Assembly: GCF_003201475.1 (NCBI RefSeq)
Contig: NZ_QJJK01000011.1
Span: forward strand, 1-64,000
DNA: 64,000 nt
Direction of reading: 5' to 3'
Source of the DNA: Chelatococcus asaccharovorans
GTDB lineage: Bacteria > Pseudomonadota > Alphaproteobacteria > Rhizobiales > Beijerinckiaceae
Shown: piece by piece, positions 47,968 through 57,984 of the stretch
Numbering within the stretch: position 1 is the stretch's first letter
Layout: each line of letters begins with the position of its first letter
The notes under the pieces: generated by a model
The model's database searches: none
What the model saw: only the letters and a program-made list of their open reading frames with translations
What the model was told of the DNA's origin: nothing
Program-made: the position numbers and the translations under genes

Positions 47968-48102
47968 ACCGAGCGCTGCAATCACGCCCCGCGGCGTTCA
48001 ATCACGGCGCCCGGGGACAAGGCGGCCTTCGCGCTGGAACGGCAGGGCATCCGCCTTACCCTCGGGCTCGCCGCGGCGGGGAGAGGTCGCGCCCGCCGTG
48101 GC

Positions 48103-48882
48103 CTATAGTGAAAAGCACTGCACCTCGCGCAAGAGCGCGATGAAGGCAGCGACCCCATGGGCGGCCGCGGCCTCCCCTTTGGCGGCTGTCGCTGCTGCCG
48201 CGTCGCCGACGACACCCGCCGGATTGAGATCCTGGGCCATCCAGGAAAATCCGGCCGGCCTGGGATGGCGCAGCCAGGTGTAGTCCCGCTCCATCTCTGC
48301 CGTGAGCGAGGGGAACGCCTCCGCCTCTTCCATGCGCACCTTGTCGGGATGGAAGGCGAGCATCAGCGACGTTTCTATGTCGCCGCCGTGAATGCCGTGG
48401 CGGATTTCCTCCGCGTCAAACAGGCCGGCGGGATAGCCGAACCGCTGCCAGGATACGGTGACGACCGTCAGTCCCCAGTTCGCACGCAGGCTCTGCGCGA
48501 CGATGTCGACCACCGCGGAATTGCCGCCATGGGAGGAAACAATCACGAGCTTGCGGCAGCCCGCCCGGTAGACACTCTCGCCGATACCGCGCCAGGCAGC
48601 GATGGCGGCCTCCGCGGACAAGGTGAGCGTGCCTGAGAAGGCGAGATGTTCCGGCGAATGTCCGATGGACTGGATCGGCAAGAAGGAGACGGAGAGATCA
48701 GCCGGCAAACCGGCCGCAATCCGCGTGACATAGCCTTCCATGATCATCGCATCGGTGCCAAGCGGCAGATGCGGGCCATGCTGCTCCACCGCCGCGACAG
48801 GCAGGACGGCGATGACGTCTTCCATAGCCGCGCGATCGAAATCCGTTGTCGTCAGGTCCGCCCAGAAGGGAGATGGAAGCAT
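48103..48882 (-). CDS. Creatininase-family amidohydrolase
   Basis: A 259-residue metal hydrolase starting MLPSPFWADLTTTDFDRAAM at ATG 48882. Metal ligands appear in VEQHGPHLPLGTDAM (Glu, His, Asp), SSHGGNSAV (His) and HGGDIETSLML (Glu). Members of the family open creatinine or hydrolyse formamide and lactam rings, including mycofactocin and riboflavin-type formamides. Which substrate applies here is unknown. It diverges from a MarR regulator across 228 bp, so MarR may control it. Fold assignment is firm. Confidence 0.88.
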   Translation of the reverse strand: MLPSPFWADLTTTDFDRAAMEDVIAVLPVAAVEQHGPHLPLGTDAMIMEGYVTRIAAGLPADLSVSFLPIQSIGHSPEHLAFSGTLTLSAEAAIAAWRGIGESVYRAGCRKLVIVSSHGGNSAVVDIVAQSLRANWGLTVVTVSWQRFGYPAGLFDAEEIRHGIHGGDIETSLMLAFHPDKVRMEEAEAFPSLTAEMERDYTWLRHPRPAGFSWMAQDLNPAGVVGDAAAATAAKGEAAAAHGVAAFIALLREVQCFSL

Positions 48883-49110
48883 GGCGCGATCCTTTTCCTC
48901 GAGCCCCTGCAATAGCGACCATTCCGAAAGCCCACAAGGATGGCGCTGCAAATGGCGCGCCCTGGCCCACGCGGCGTGGGCCGCACAGGTTCCTCCGCCG
49001 CTGATTGTCATTGCAACGTCATCACAAGGCACCCATTATTTCGGTGGCAATCTTTACGCGGCACGATCAACCGACCTTGTAAGTCCACACGCCGAGGAGA
49101 GTGCAGGCCC

Positions 49111-49611
49111 ATGAAGCATCCCGTCGCCAAGAGCATCGGCTGGGCCCTCGTCTACGCCGCGCGCCTCCACCGCAGCCGGATCGGCGAGCGGCTCGCCTCC
49201 ATGGGGCTGTTTCCCGGCCAGGAACAGGTGCTGCAGGCGCTGGCCTCCGGTGAGCCCACCACAATGGGCGAACTGGCCGACCTCCTCCGCGTCAAGCCGC
49301 CCACGGCATCGAAGACCGTCGCACGCCTCGCCGCGCAGGGACTTGTCGAGCGGCGGTCGGAGCCGGGCGATGCGCGCATCATCGTCGTCAGCCTGACGAA
49401 GGAGGGCGCCGAGAAGGTCGCTGCCATCGACGCCCTCTGGCGTGAGACCGAAGCCCAGTTGCTCGACGACCTCGATAGCAAGGACCGCAAGCGCCTTCGC
49501 AAACATCTCCGCAAGATGGCGAAGAACCTCTCCGGCAAAGGCCCGAATGGACGATCATTGCCCGGCGACGAGGATGACGACGCTGAACTGGATGAGCCGG
49601 TCGCCGCCTGA
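49111..49611 (+). CDS. MarR-family transcriptional regulator
   Basis: A 166-residue winged-helix regulator starting MKHPVAKSIGWALVYAARLH at ATG 49111. The DNA-recognition region is TTMGELADLLRVKPPTASKT, the wing is RRSEPGDARIIVVSLTKEG, and an Asp/Glu-rich tail ends DEDDDAELDEPVAA. It binds DNA as a dimer and usually represses neighbouring genes until a ligand binds. Adjacent targets are the divergent creatininase gene and, downstream, an EamA-type exporter. Which one it regulates cannot be read here. Confidence 0.9.
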   Translation: MKHPVAKSIGWALVYAARLHRSRIGERLASMGLFPGQEQVLQALASGEPTTMGELADLLRVKPPTASKTVARLAAQGLVERRSEPGDARIIVVSLTKEGAEKVAAIDALWRETEAQLLDDLDSKDRKRLRKHLRKMAKNLSGKGPNGRSLPGDEDDDAELDEPVAA

Positions 49612-49828
49612 ACGCGAGCAGGCGTCTTCGCCTGTGCAATCGCCCAGTGGCGGCTGCGTGTTATGCAGACGAGCCTTGCAGCCCGCGAAGTCGCGCAAGG
49701 TCTCGCGATAGCTTATCGTGGCGGGGAGTTGGACATTCGCTGATCTGGATGGCAGGCTTTATTGTTGTAGAGCCGCGATCATGGCTGCGAGCCTTGTGTT
49801 GAGAGTTCGCATCGCCGTGACCGGATTA

Positions 49829-50896
49829 ATGAACGTGCAACGCGCAAAGGACGGCGAGGACGTCGTTGCCGAGGAATTCGTTGCCAAGGACTTGGTTGCC
49901 GAGGACTTGGTTGCTGAGGACATGGTTGCCATGGCCGAGCCTAGCCCGGGCGCCGGCCCATCGGCCTCGGCGCCGAAAGCGGTGTCACCCCCCGTCACCG
50001 GCAGCACACTGGTCGCCATCGGCCTTGGCCTGACGGCGGTCCTCGGCTTTGCCTGTATCGACACCTCGGCCAAATGGCTGAACCAGTATTTCGATCCGCT
50101 GCAGACGGCCTGGGTCCGCTATTTCGGCAGCGTGGTCTTCGTTCTGGCGCTGTTGAACCCTTTCACGCGGCCGGGAGTGTTCCGGACGAAGGCGCCGGGC
50201 TTGCAGGCTCTGCGCTCCGCCCTGCTGCTGGCTTCCACGGCGCTGAATTTTTTCGCCCTCGCCTATCTCGGCTTGCCGGAGGTGGCGGCGATCGCCTTCT
50301 CCAGTCCCCTGATGGTTGCGCTCCTTGCCGGCCCGGTGCTTGGCGAATGGGCCGGGCCACGCCGGCTCGCCGCCATCCTCGTCGGCTTCATCGGCGTGCT
50401 CATCGTCACCCGCCCGGGATTGGGCGGCTTCCAGCCCGCGGCACTTCTGGCCATAGCGAGCGCCTTCTGCGGCGCCTGGTACACCCTGAGCACGCGCATG
50501 CTCGCCTCCCGGGATTCTCCCGAGACCACGATGGTCTATTCCGGCGTCGCCGGCATCGTCGTCCTGACGCCGATCATGCCCTTCATCTGGGTCACGCCAC
50601 CATCCGCCTTGGTCTGGCTGGTGATGGCGATCTGCGGCCTGGCCGGCGCGCTTGGGCACTGGTTCCTCATCCTGGCCTTCCGGCATGCGCCCGCGCCGGT
50701 TATCGCGCCCTTCAGCTACACCCATCTCCTGTGGGTTACGCTGTTCAGCTATCTCATCTTCAACGCCGTGCCGGACAGCTACACGATCGCGGGTGCCACG
50801 ATCGTCGTCGCCTCTGGCCTTTACCTCATCCATCGCGAGCGCGTGGTCGCGCAACGCAAGCGCCGTGCCGCCACGCCGCCGGAGATCATTCCTTGA
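49829..50896 (+). CDS. EamA/DMT-family transporter with repeat-rich N-terminus
   Basis: A 355-residue inner-membrane protein with about ten helices (two EamA halves, residues about 57-340), such as LNFFALAYLGLPEVAAIAFS and FSYTHLLWVTLFSYLIFNAV. The family exports metabolites, often amino acids or nucleosides. Before the first helix is a soluble leader in which a 15-bp unit (GTTGCCGAGGACTTG type, 49865-49924) is tandemly repeated, giving VAEEF-VAKDL-VAEDL-VAEDM. The start is set at ATG 49829; a longer frame starts at 49718 and an ATG at 49934 would skip the repeat. It follows the MarR gene by 217 bp. Confidence 0.85.
   Translation: MNVQRAKDGEDVVAEEFVAKDLVAEDLVAEDMVAMAEPSPGAGPSASAPKAVSPPVTGSTLVAIGLGLTAVLGFACIDTSAKWLNQYFDPLQTAWVRYFGSVVFVLALLNPFTRPGVFRTKAPGLQALRSALLLASTALNFFALAYLGLPEVAAIAFSSPLMVALLAGPVLGEWAGPRRLAAILVGFIGVLIVTRPGLGGFQPAALLAIASAFCGAWYTLSTRMLASRDSPETTMVYSGVAGIVVLTPIMPFIWVTPPSALVWLVMAICGLAGALGHWFLILAFRHAPAPVIAPFSYTHLLWVTLFSYLIFNAVPDSYTIAGATIVVASGLYLIHRERVVAQRKRRAATPPEIIP
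49865..49924. repeat. Four 15-bp tandem repeats inside the EamA gene
   Basis: Units GTTGCCGAGGAATTC, GTTGCCAAGGACTTG, GTTGCCGAGGACTTG and GTTGCTGAGGACATG stand head to tail in frame, with a partial fifth unit after. This is a short in-frame repeat able to change copy number without a frameshift. Confidence 0.9.
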
Positions 50897-51791
50897 CCGC
50901 ACCGGTCATCGACGAGACATAGTGCTCGACGAAGAAGGAATAGAGGATCACCACCGGGAGCGAGCCAAGCAGCGCACCGGCCATCAGCGAGCCCCATTCA
51001 TAGACGTCGCTCCGTACGAGCTCCGTCAGGACGCCGACCGGGACGGTCTTGTTCTCCGATGACTGGATGAAGGTGAGCGCGTAGATAAATTCGTTCCACG
51101 ACAGGGTGAATGCAAAGATTCCGGCCGAGATGAGCCCCGGGATCGACAAGGGCAGCAGGATACGCGTCAGGATCTGCCAGCGTGATGCCCCGTCGATCAG
51201 GGCACATTCCTCCAATTCATAGGGAATGGAGCGGAAATAGCCCATCAGGAGCCATGTGCAGAACGGCACGAGGAAGGTGGGATAGGTGAAGATCAGGGCG
51301 AGCTTGGTATCGTAGATGCCGAATCCGAAGACCATCAGCGCGAGCGGGATGAACAGGATCGACGGCGGCACGAGATAGGCGAGGAAGATGGCAAGGCCGA
51401 CGACCTTCGCACCCGTGAAGCGCAGCCGCTCGATGGCATAGGCCGCGAAAACCGAGGTCACCAGCGAGACGAAGGTCGCGACGACGGATATGACGATCGT
51501 GTTCCACAGCCAGCCCGGATAGGACGTCTCGAACAGGAGGTAACGGATGTGATCGAGCGTCGGCCCGACCACCCAGAAGGGGCTGTAGTTGTTATAGTCC
51601 GTCAGCTGGTAGTTGGGCTTTATCGCCGTGATCGCCATCCAATAGAATGGAAAGAGCAGAACGATCATGAAGACGAGAAGCGGCAGATAAACGAGCACAA
51701 CGCGGCGTGGCAACCGGTCGAGGTAGCGCATTCCGCCTTCATCGCCGGTTTCCGGTACTGATGAAATCTTGGCGGCTGATGCAACTGACAT
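50886..51791 (-). CDS. Sugar-type ABC transporter, permease (MalG-like)
   Basis: A 301-residue inner-membrane permease with six helices from ATG 51791 (MSVASAAKISSVPETGDEGG), preceded by AAGG. The coupling EAA loop is EECALIDGASRWQILTRILL (about residues 195-215), with LPLSIPGLISAGIF after it. It is the second permease of a carbohydrate uptake system (CUT1 type) and would pair with the MalF-like permease upstream. The end overlaps the EamA gene 3' end on the other strand by about 11 bp. Confidence 0.93.
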   Translation of the reverse strand: MSVASAAKISSVPETGDEGGMRYLDRLPRRVVLVYLPLLVFMIVLLFPFYWMAITAIKPNYQLTDYNNYSPFWVVGPTLDHIRYLLFETSYPGWLWNTIVISVVATFVSLVTSVFAAYAIERLRFTGAKVVGLAIFLAYLVPPSILFIPLALMVFGFGIYDTKLALIFTYPTFLVPFCTWLLMGYFRSIPYELEECALIDGASRWQILTRILLPLSIPGLISAGIFAFTLSWNEFIYALTFIQSSENKTVPVGVLTELVRSDVYEWGSLMAGALLGSLPVVILYSFFVEHYVSSMTGAVKE

Positions 51792-51926
51792 CGGCTTCAC
51801 CTTTCCTTATTTTGAGCATCTGCGCTTCACGCAAGTCGCGAAAGCGCTCAATCGCATTGCCTTCACACGATTCACGAAAGCCGTTTCACATTGTTCCGGA
51901 ACAGCTTCCGAACGCCGGTTACGCCG

Positions 51927-52868
51927 TCAGTCCGCCCCACCCTGCTGCCAGCGGCGACGTTGCAGGCCGAAATAGCTGAACAGGATGGCCGCCAGGAGGA
52001 ACGGGATCATGGCGACCGCGATCGCCGCGCCCTCGCCGAGGTGGCCGCCGGGGATCGCGCGCTGAAAGCTCAAGGTTGCCATGAGATGCGTGGCGTTCAG
52101 CGGTCCGCCGCGTGTCAGCACATAGATCAGCTGGAAATCCGTGAAGGTGAACAGCACGGAGAAGGTCATCACCACCGCGATGATGGGCGTCAGCATCGGC
52201 AAGGTGATGTGGTGGAAGCGCTGCCAGCCCGATGCGCCATCGAGCGTCGCGGCCTCATGCAAAGACTGCGGAATGGTCTGCAGGCCGGCGAGCAGCGAGA
52301 TCGCCACGAAGGGGATGCCGCGCCAGACATTGGCGGCGATCACCGAGGCGCGCGCATTGGTGGAATCGCCGAGGAAGTTGATGGGCGTCTCGATCAGCCC
52401 GATCTTGATCAGGAGCCAGGAGATAATCGAGAACTGCGCGTCGAAGATCCACCAGAACGCGATCGCCGACAGCACGGTCGGCACCACCCAGGGCAGGAGG
52501 ACGATGGCCCGGAAGAACGCCTTGAAGGGCAGATGCTCATTCAGAATCAGCGCGAGCCACAGGCCCAGCGCGAATTTCAGGATCGATGCCGCGACCGTGT
52601 AAAGGACCGTGTTGAACACCGATAGCCAGAACACGTGATCGCCCCAGAGCGACACATAGTTGTCCAGGCCGATGAACACGCCGGCACGGCCGATCCGCGC
52701 GTCGGTGAAGGCCAGCCAGACGCCGAGCCCCAGCGGATAGGTGAGGAACACCAGCAAGAAGACTGCAGCCGGCAGCAAGAACAGGACACCGAGGAGATTG
52801 CGCCCCTGGCTAAGGTCAAACAGCCGTGCGGGCCTCCCCGCCTCGCTTCTCGTCATGGCGATACTCAT
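51927..52868 (-). CDS. Sugar-type ABC transporter, permease (MalF-like)
   Basis: A 313-residue permease starting MSIAMTRSEAGRPARLFDLS at ATG 52868. Six or so helices follow, and the EAA coupling loop is EAATLDGASGWQRFHHITLP (about residues 206-226). It belongs to the binding-protein-dependent CUT1 family. It is followed after 135 bp by the MalG-like gene, and a stable stem-loop lies between it and the binding-protein gene upstream. Substrate is unknown. Confidence 0.93.
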   Translation of the reverse strand: MSIAMTRSEAGRPARLFDLSQGRNLLGVLFLLPAAVFLLVFLTYPLGLGVWLAFTDARIGRAGVFIGLDNYVSLWGDHVFWLSVFNTVLYTVAASILKFALGLWLALILNEHLPFKAFFRAIVLLPWVVPTVLSAIAFWWIFDAQFSIISWLLIKIGLIETPINFLGDSTNARASVIAANVWRGIPFVAISLLAGLQTIPQSLHEAATLDGASGWQRFHHITLPMLTPIIAVVMTFSVLFTFTDFQLIYVLTRGGPLNATHLMATLSFQRAIPGGHLGEGAAIAVAMIPFLLAAILFSYFGLQRRRWQQGGAD

Positions 52869-53132
52869 GTGTCGCTCCTTGAATTCGTCATGCCGGCTGA
52901 AACAATTCTTGAGCAATTCTTGCCGACTGGCAGTGCCATGCGTGCTGCAACGGCGCACAAAGCGCCGTTCGGTCAGCAGCCTGAGCGCCCACCTGTCGGC
53001 GATCCGCGCAACTGCGCCGCAGGGCGCGGCTATTCGCTCGCATGCCGGATCCGGGCATACGCGTGTGTTCGGGCGAAGCTACGGGGCCGGCCCACGATGC
53101 ACCTGCAACAAGTCAGAAACTGAGCATAGTTC

Positions 53133-53159
53133 GCGGGGGCCCTCGAAGGCGGCCCCCGC
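53133..53159 (-). terminator. Stem-loop between binding protein and permease genes
   Basis: GCGGGGGCC and GGCCCCCGC flank a nine-base loop, 30 bp past the binding-protein stop. No U-run follows, so it probably stabilises the upstream mRNA or attenuates read-through. The rest of the gap 52869-53188 carries no gene. Confidence 0.65.
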
Positions 53160-53188
53160 TCCTGTTCGTTGGCCAGCGAAATTCCGCC

Positions 53189-54499
53189 TCAGACCTTGTA
53201 ATAGCGGTTGGCGCGCGTCTCGGCGCGCTTCGCCGCTTCTTCGGGCGTCCGCTGGCCGGTGGCGGCTTCCGCCACCATGTCGACCACCACATAATCCGCC
53301 ATGACGGCCGCCGAGGCGTAGCCGAGCGGGCCGGCATAGCCGTTTGGCCGCAGCGTTTCCGAGGCCAGCGCATAGGGCGCGTGGATCGGGGTGGAGGTCC
53401 AGACCGGATTGGAGGCGAAAGCCTTCAAGGGCTGGCAGCAATAGGCGCTGGCCCCCGTCAGCCAGGCATCGAACTGCGGCTTGTCATACATGAACTGCAG
53501 ATAGGCGAGCGCCGCCTTCGGGAACTTCGAATATTTGAAGATCACCGCGGATGTCGTCTGGTGCAGTTCGACCTTCTTGCCGACCGGCCCCACAGGGAAG
53601 TTGGTCGTGCGGATGTCAGCGGCGATCTCGGCGAGTTTGGGGTCGTTCTTCGCGGCGTAATACAGCGACACGCCGTTGGCCGTCACCGAAACCTCGCCCG
53701 CGAGGAAGGCACGGTTGTTGTTGACATCGAGCCAGCTCTCGGTGCCGGGAATGAAGGTCTGGTAGAGCTCGCGGACATATTTGAGCGCCGCGATCGTCTC
53801 GGGACTGTTGACGGCGACCTTGCCGTTCTCGTCCACCATCTTGCCGCCATGGCTCCACAAAACCCAATGGCAGAAATTGTTGCCGTCGCCGACCCCGTGA
53901 CCCAGCGTAAAGCCGGTCGGATGGCCCTTGGCCTTCAGAGCCTTGCACATTTCGAGGAAGGCGTCGGTCTTGTCGGGGAAGGTCGAGAAGCCCGCGTCCT
54001 TCACCCAGCTGTCGCGATAGCAGACTGCGTTGCCGATCGCCGCCAGCGGCACCGCGATGAAGCGCCCGTCACGCTTGGCATAGCCTTCGAGGCCCTCATA
54101 CCAGCCACCATATTTGGCACCGAGCGCGGTGGCGAAGTCGGTCACGTCGAGCAGCTTATCGGGATATTGCTGGGCATCGTCGAACCACACCCAGATGATA
54201 TCCGGGCCGGACCCGACATTGGCCGCCACGGCCGCTTTGGGGCGGATATCCTCCCAGCTTTCCTTGTCGATACGGACCTCGACCCCGGTCGCCTCGGTAA
54301 ATTTCTTGGTATTGGCGAGCCAGGCGTCTTCCTCGCCCTTCACGAAGGGGGACCAGCGCAGAACCCGCAGGGACGCTCCCTTTTCCGGCTCGTAAGTAGG
54401 GCTTTGTGCAAATGCTTGGGCACCGAGCAACGGCAACCCCGCGGCGCTCGCGGCCAGGCCGCCACCTGCAATCATGAGATCGCGCCTTGAAATCGTCAT
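53189..54499 (-). CDS. Sugar-type ABC transporter, substrate-binding protein
   Basis: A 436-residue periplasmic binding protein. The Tat-like signal is SRRDLMIAGGGLAASAAGLP, cleaved after AFAQ. The mature protein has the type-I SBP_bac pattern, with LRVLRWSPFVKGEEDAWLAN near the start, GSGPDIIWVWFDDAQQ, and later KFPKAALAYLQFMYDKPQFD. It is the ligand-recognising part of the transporter whose permeases follow. The gap upstream contains the ATPase terminator and room for its own promoter. Substrate probably a sugar or sugar acid. Confidence 0.92.
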   Translation of the reverse strand: MTISRRDLMIAGGGLAASAAGLPLLGAQAFAQSPTYEPEKGASLRVLRWSPFVKGEEDAWLANTKKFTEATGVEVRIDKESWEDIRPKAAVAANVGSGPDIIWVWFDDAQQYPDKLLDVTDFATALGAKYGGWYEGLEGYAKRDGRFIAVPLAAIGNAVCYRDSWVKDAGFSTFPDKTDAFLEMCKALKAKGHPTGFTLGHGVGDGNNFCHWVLWSHGGKMVDENGKVAVNSPETIAALKYVRELYQTFIPGTESWLDVNNNRAFLAGEVSVTANGVSLYYAAKNDPKLAEIAADIRTTNFPVGPVGKKVELHQTTSAVIFKYSKFPKAALAYLQFMYDKPQFDAWLTGASAYCCQPLKAFASNPVWTSTPIHAPYALASETLRPNGYAGPLGYASAAVMADYVVVDMVAEAATGQRTPEEAAKRAETRANRYYKV

Positions 54500-54739
54500 T
54501 AGCGTTCCTCCACGGAAAGCAGCCGTTCAAGCCGGCATCGCCTGCCCTCCCCGATTTTTGAAAATCAACGCGCCGGCAATCCCTTTCACCGTTTGATGGG
54601 CACCCCAGAAGCCGGCTCGCACACTGCATCGCCTGGTGTTCCAGGTTCAGACGCGGGACAAGCCTTCGCGCTTACGCGCCCATGCCCTCCTATGATGTCT
54701 GACAGGTGCAGCCACCCGCAGACGCTCTGCTGTCAAGAA

Positions 54740-54771
54740 AAGGGGGCATCACCGCATGGCGACGCCCCCTT
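54740..54771 (-). terminator. Terminator after the ATP-binding gene
   Basis: On the minus strand AAGGGGGC pairs with GCCCCCTT around a 16-base loop and is followed by a T-run (TTTTCTTG), just past the ATPase stop. So the ATPase is ended before the binding-protein gene, which must use its own promoter. Confidence 0.75.
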
Positions 54772-54777
54772 GTCGTT

Positions 54778-55842
<1,065 letters not shown>

Positions 55843-56164
55843 CTTTGACTGCTGCCTCCACTTGCCGCTGTTACGGCCGCGCTTCCCCGCATGGCCTTCT
55901 TGAAAAGGGACCATACATGCACCACGCATGCCCATGCTAGGGATCATGCAATGCCTAGGCTAGCTATCACAACGACGAATTTCAATAATCTGACAAATCT
56001 GCCTAGGCCGCTTTGCGGGAGGCAGGAATCAGCCAAACCATAAGGGCTGGCACCCGGTCCGAAGTTTGGGCATGGTGCGGGCGAAAATGCCGGATATATC
56101 TGTCCGGCGCCTGTCCGGGAGAGCGGTGGGGCAAGGCCCCTGGCCGTCAATGAGGAGACGATCA
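55843..56164. promoter_or_regulatory. Divergent regulatory gap with paired GCCTAGGC sites
   Basis: This gap separates the ABC operon from the hydroxyacid dehydrogenase and is relatively AT-rich in 55965-56000. TGCCTAGGC occurs twice, at 55952-55960 and 56000-56008, offset by 48 bp; its core GCCTAGGC is a perfect palindrome. A repressor or activator shared by both units could bind. No coding sequence is seen. Confidence 0.4.
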
Positions 56165-57151
56165 GTGAGTGAGGTAACGACGAGCGATGGAGCGGGCGCC
56201 GTGGAGCTTTTGATGACCGCGCCGCTGCAATCCATCGTGGCGAAAAGCCTGACCGGGCGCTTCACGGTCCATAACCTGTGGGAAGCCGCCGACAAAGACG
56301 CCCTGCTCGCCGACATCGGCGGCCGTGTGCGCGGCATCGCCGCCGGCAGCGCTGTCGATGCAGCGCTCATCGACCGGCTGCCGGCGCTCGAGATCATCGC
56401 GAGCTTCGGCGTCGGCTACGACAAGATCGACGCCGCCCATGCCGCGAAAAAGGGGGTTCTCGTCACGAATACCCCGGATGTGCTGAGCGACGAAGTGGCT
56501 GATTTGACCCTCGGCCTCCTCTTATCCACCGTCCGCCAGCTTCCCCAGGCCGATCGCTATCTGCGTGCCGGCCATTGGCTGGAAAAGCCCTATCCGCTCA
56601 CGGCGACGCTCGCCGGCCGCAAAGTCGGCATCCTCGGCCTTGGCCGCATTGGCAAGGCCATTGCCAGGCGCTGCGAGGCTTTCAACCTGCCGGTCGCCTA
56701 CCACGGCCGCCGGCCGCAGGCGGATGTGACTTATCAATATTTCGATAGCCTGGTCGGCCTCGCCAAGGCCGTCGACGTCCTGATCGTCGTCATTCCCGGC
56801 GGCAATGAGACGGATAAGATCGTCAATGCCGAGGTTCTCGCGGCGCTCGGATCGAACGGCATTCTCATCAATGTCGCGCGCGGCAGCGTGGTCGACGAGA
56901 AGGCGCTTATCAAGGCCCTCGCTGACGGCACCATCCTGTCGGCCGGCCTCGACGTCTTCGAGAAGGAGCCGCAGGTCCCGGCGGAACTCGTCGCCATGGA
57001 CCATATTGTATTGCTGCCGCATGTGGGCTCGGCGACCCATCACACGCGCGACGCCATGGGCCAGCTCGTCGTCGACAACCTCGTCTCGTGGTTCGACGGC
57101 AAGGGGCCGGTGACGCCGGTCGTCGAGACGCCCTGGCCGCGCAAGGGCTGA
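56165..57151 (+). CDS. D-isomer-specific 2-hydroxyacid dehydrogenase
   Basis: A 328-residue NAD(P)-dependent enzyme from the GTG at 56165, behind GAGGAGA; an in-frame ATG 15 bases upstream is the alternative. The NAD loop is GRKVGILGLGRIGKAIARRC (about residues 140-160), the substrate Arg lies in LINVARGSVVDE, the Glu is in DVFEKEPQVP, and the catalytic His is in LLPHVGSATHHT. It interconverts glyoxylate, hydroxypyruvate or another 2-ketoacid with the hydroxy acid. It is next to the sugar-type importer and converges with an SDR gene. Substrate is inferred only from the surroundings. Confidence 0.93.
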   Translation: MSEVTTSDGAGAVELLMTAPLQSIVAKSLTGRFTVHNLWEAADKDALLADIGGRVRGIAAGSAVDAALIDRLPALEIIASFGVGYDKIDAAHAAKKGVLVTNTPDVLSDEVADLTLGLLLSTVRQLPQADRYLRAGHWLEKPYPLTATLAGRKVGILGLGRIGKAIARRCEAFNLPVAYHGRRPQADVTYQYFDSLVGLAKAVDVLIVVIPGGNETDKIVNAEVLAALGSNGILINVARGSVVDEKALIKALADGTILSAGLDVFEKEPQVPAELVAMDHIVLLPHVGSATHHTRDAMGQLVVDNLVSWFDGKGPVTPVVETPWPRKG

Positions 57152-57224
57152 AGGCGACGCAACGACCGGACGGGAGGGCCGCCCGGTCTATCCGGGCCGC
57201 CCGCCGGCATGGCCGCCGGAATGC

Positions 57225-57971
57225 TCAGAGCGCGAAACCGCCATCGGCCAGATGCACCTGCCCGGTCGTGTAGCTCGCCTCATCCGAAGCGAGATAGACG
57301 GCAAGCCAGCCGATCTCGTCGGCCGTGCCGAGCCGTGCCATCGGCTGGCGATCGATGAAGGCCTGCCGCACCGCATCGATCGACTGGTTGGTCTGTGCAG
57401 CCAGGGTCGCGATGCGGTCGTCCAGCGAAGGCGATTCAATGGTGCCCGGGCAGATCGCATTGGCGCGGATGCCGCGCTTGATGAAATCCGCCGCAACCGC
57501 CTTGGTCAGGCCGACGACCGCCGCCTTCGAGGCCCCGTAGACGTAGCGGTTGGGGATGCCGCGCACGGATGAAGCGCCGGACGCGATATTGATGATCGAG
57601 CCCTTGCCCTTCTCCAGCATGCCGGGGATGAAGGCGCGGATGGTCCGGTGCATCGACTTGACGTTCAGGTCGAAGGAGAAATCCCAGTCGGCCTCGGAGC
57701 ATTCGAGCACGCTGCCGTGGTGCACGAAGCCCGCGGCATTCAGGAGCACATCGATCGGCCCGATCTCCCTGGCAAGTGCCTCGACAGCCTCGGTCGAGCG
57801 CACATCGAGTGGCCGGCAGGTCGCCCCGTCGAGGCCCGCCAGCTTGGAGGCATCGAGATCCGTCGCGATGACCGTCGCCCCTTCACGGGCAAACAATTCG
57901 GCGCACGAGCGGCCAATCCCCTGGCCCGCCGCCGTTACGAGACATCTTTTCCCCGCCAGCCGTCCTGCCAT
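57225..57971 (-). CDS. SDR oxidoreductase, 2-keto-3-deoxy-L-fuconate dehydrogenase-like
   Basis: A 248-residue classical short-chain dehydrogenase starting MAGRLAGKRCLVTAAGQGIG at ATG 57971. The cofactor loop is TAAGQGIGR, the NAAG-like motif is LNAAGFVHH, the catalytic Tyr-x3-Lys is YVYGASKAA, and the Ser lies in IASGASSVRG. The wording GFVHHGSVLECSEADWDFSF closely follows the DHRS6/BDH2 group, whose bacterial members oxidise 2-keto-3-deoxy-L-fuconate or 3-hydroxybutyrate-like acids. It follows the GNAT gene by 13 bp in the same direction. The fuconate step is a good guess, not proof. Confidence 0.9.
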   Translation of the reverse strand: MAGRLAGKRCLVTAAGQGIGRSCAELFAREGATVIATDLDASKLAGLDGATCRPLDVRSTEAVEALAREIGPIDVLLNAAGFVHHGSVLECSEADWDFSFDLNVKSMHRTIRAFIPGMLEKGKGSIINIASGASSVRGIPNRYVYGASKAAVVGLTKAVAADFIKRGIRANAICPGTIESPSLDDRIATLAAQTNQSIDAVRQAFIDRQPMARLGTADEIGWLAVYLASDEASYTTGQVHLADGGFAL

Positions 57972-57984
57972 GATCAGGCCTTCC

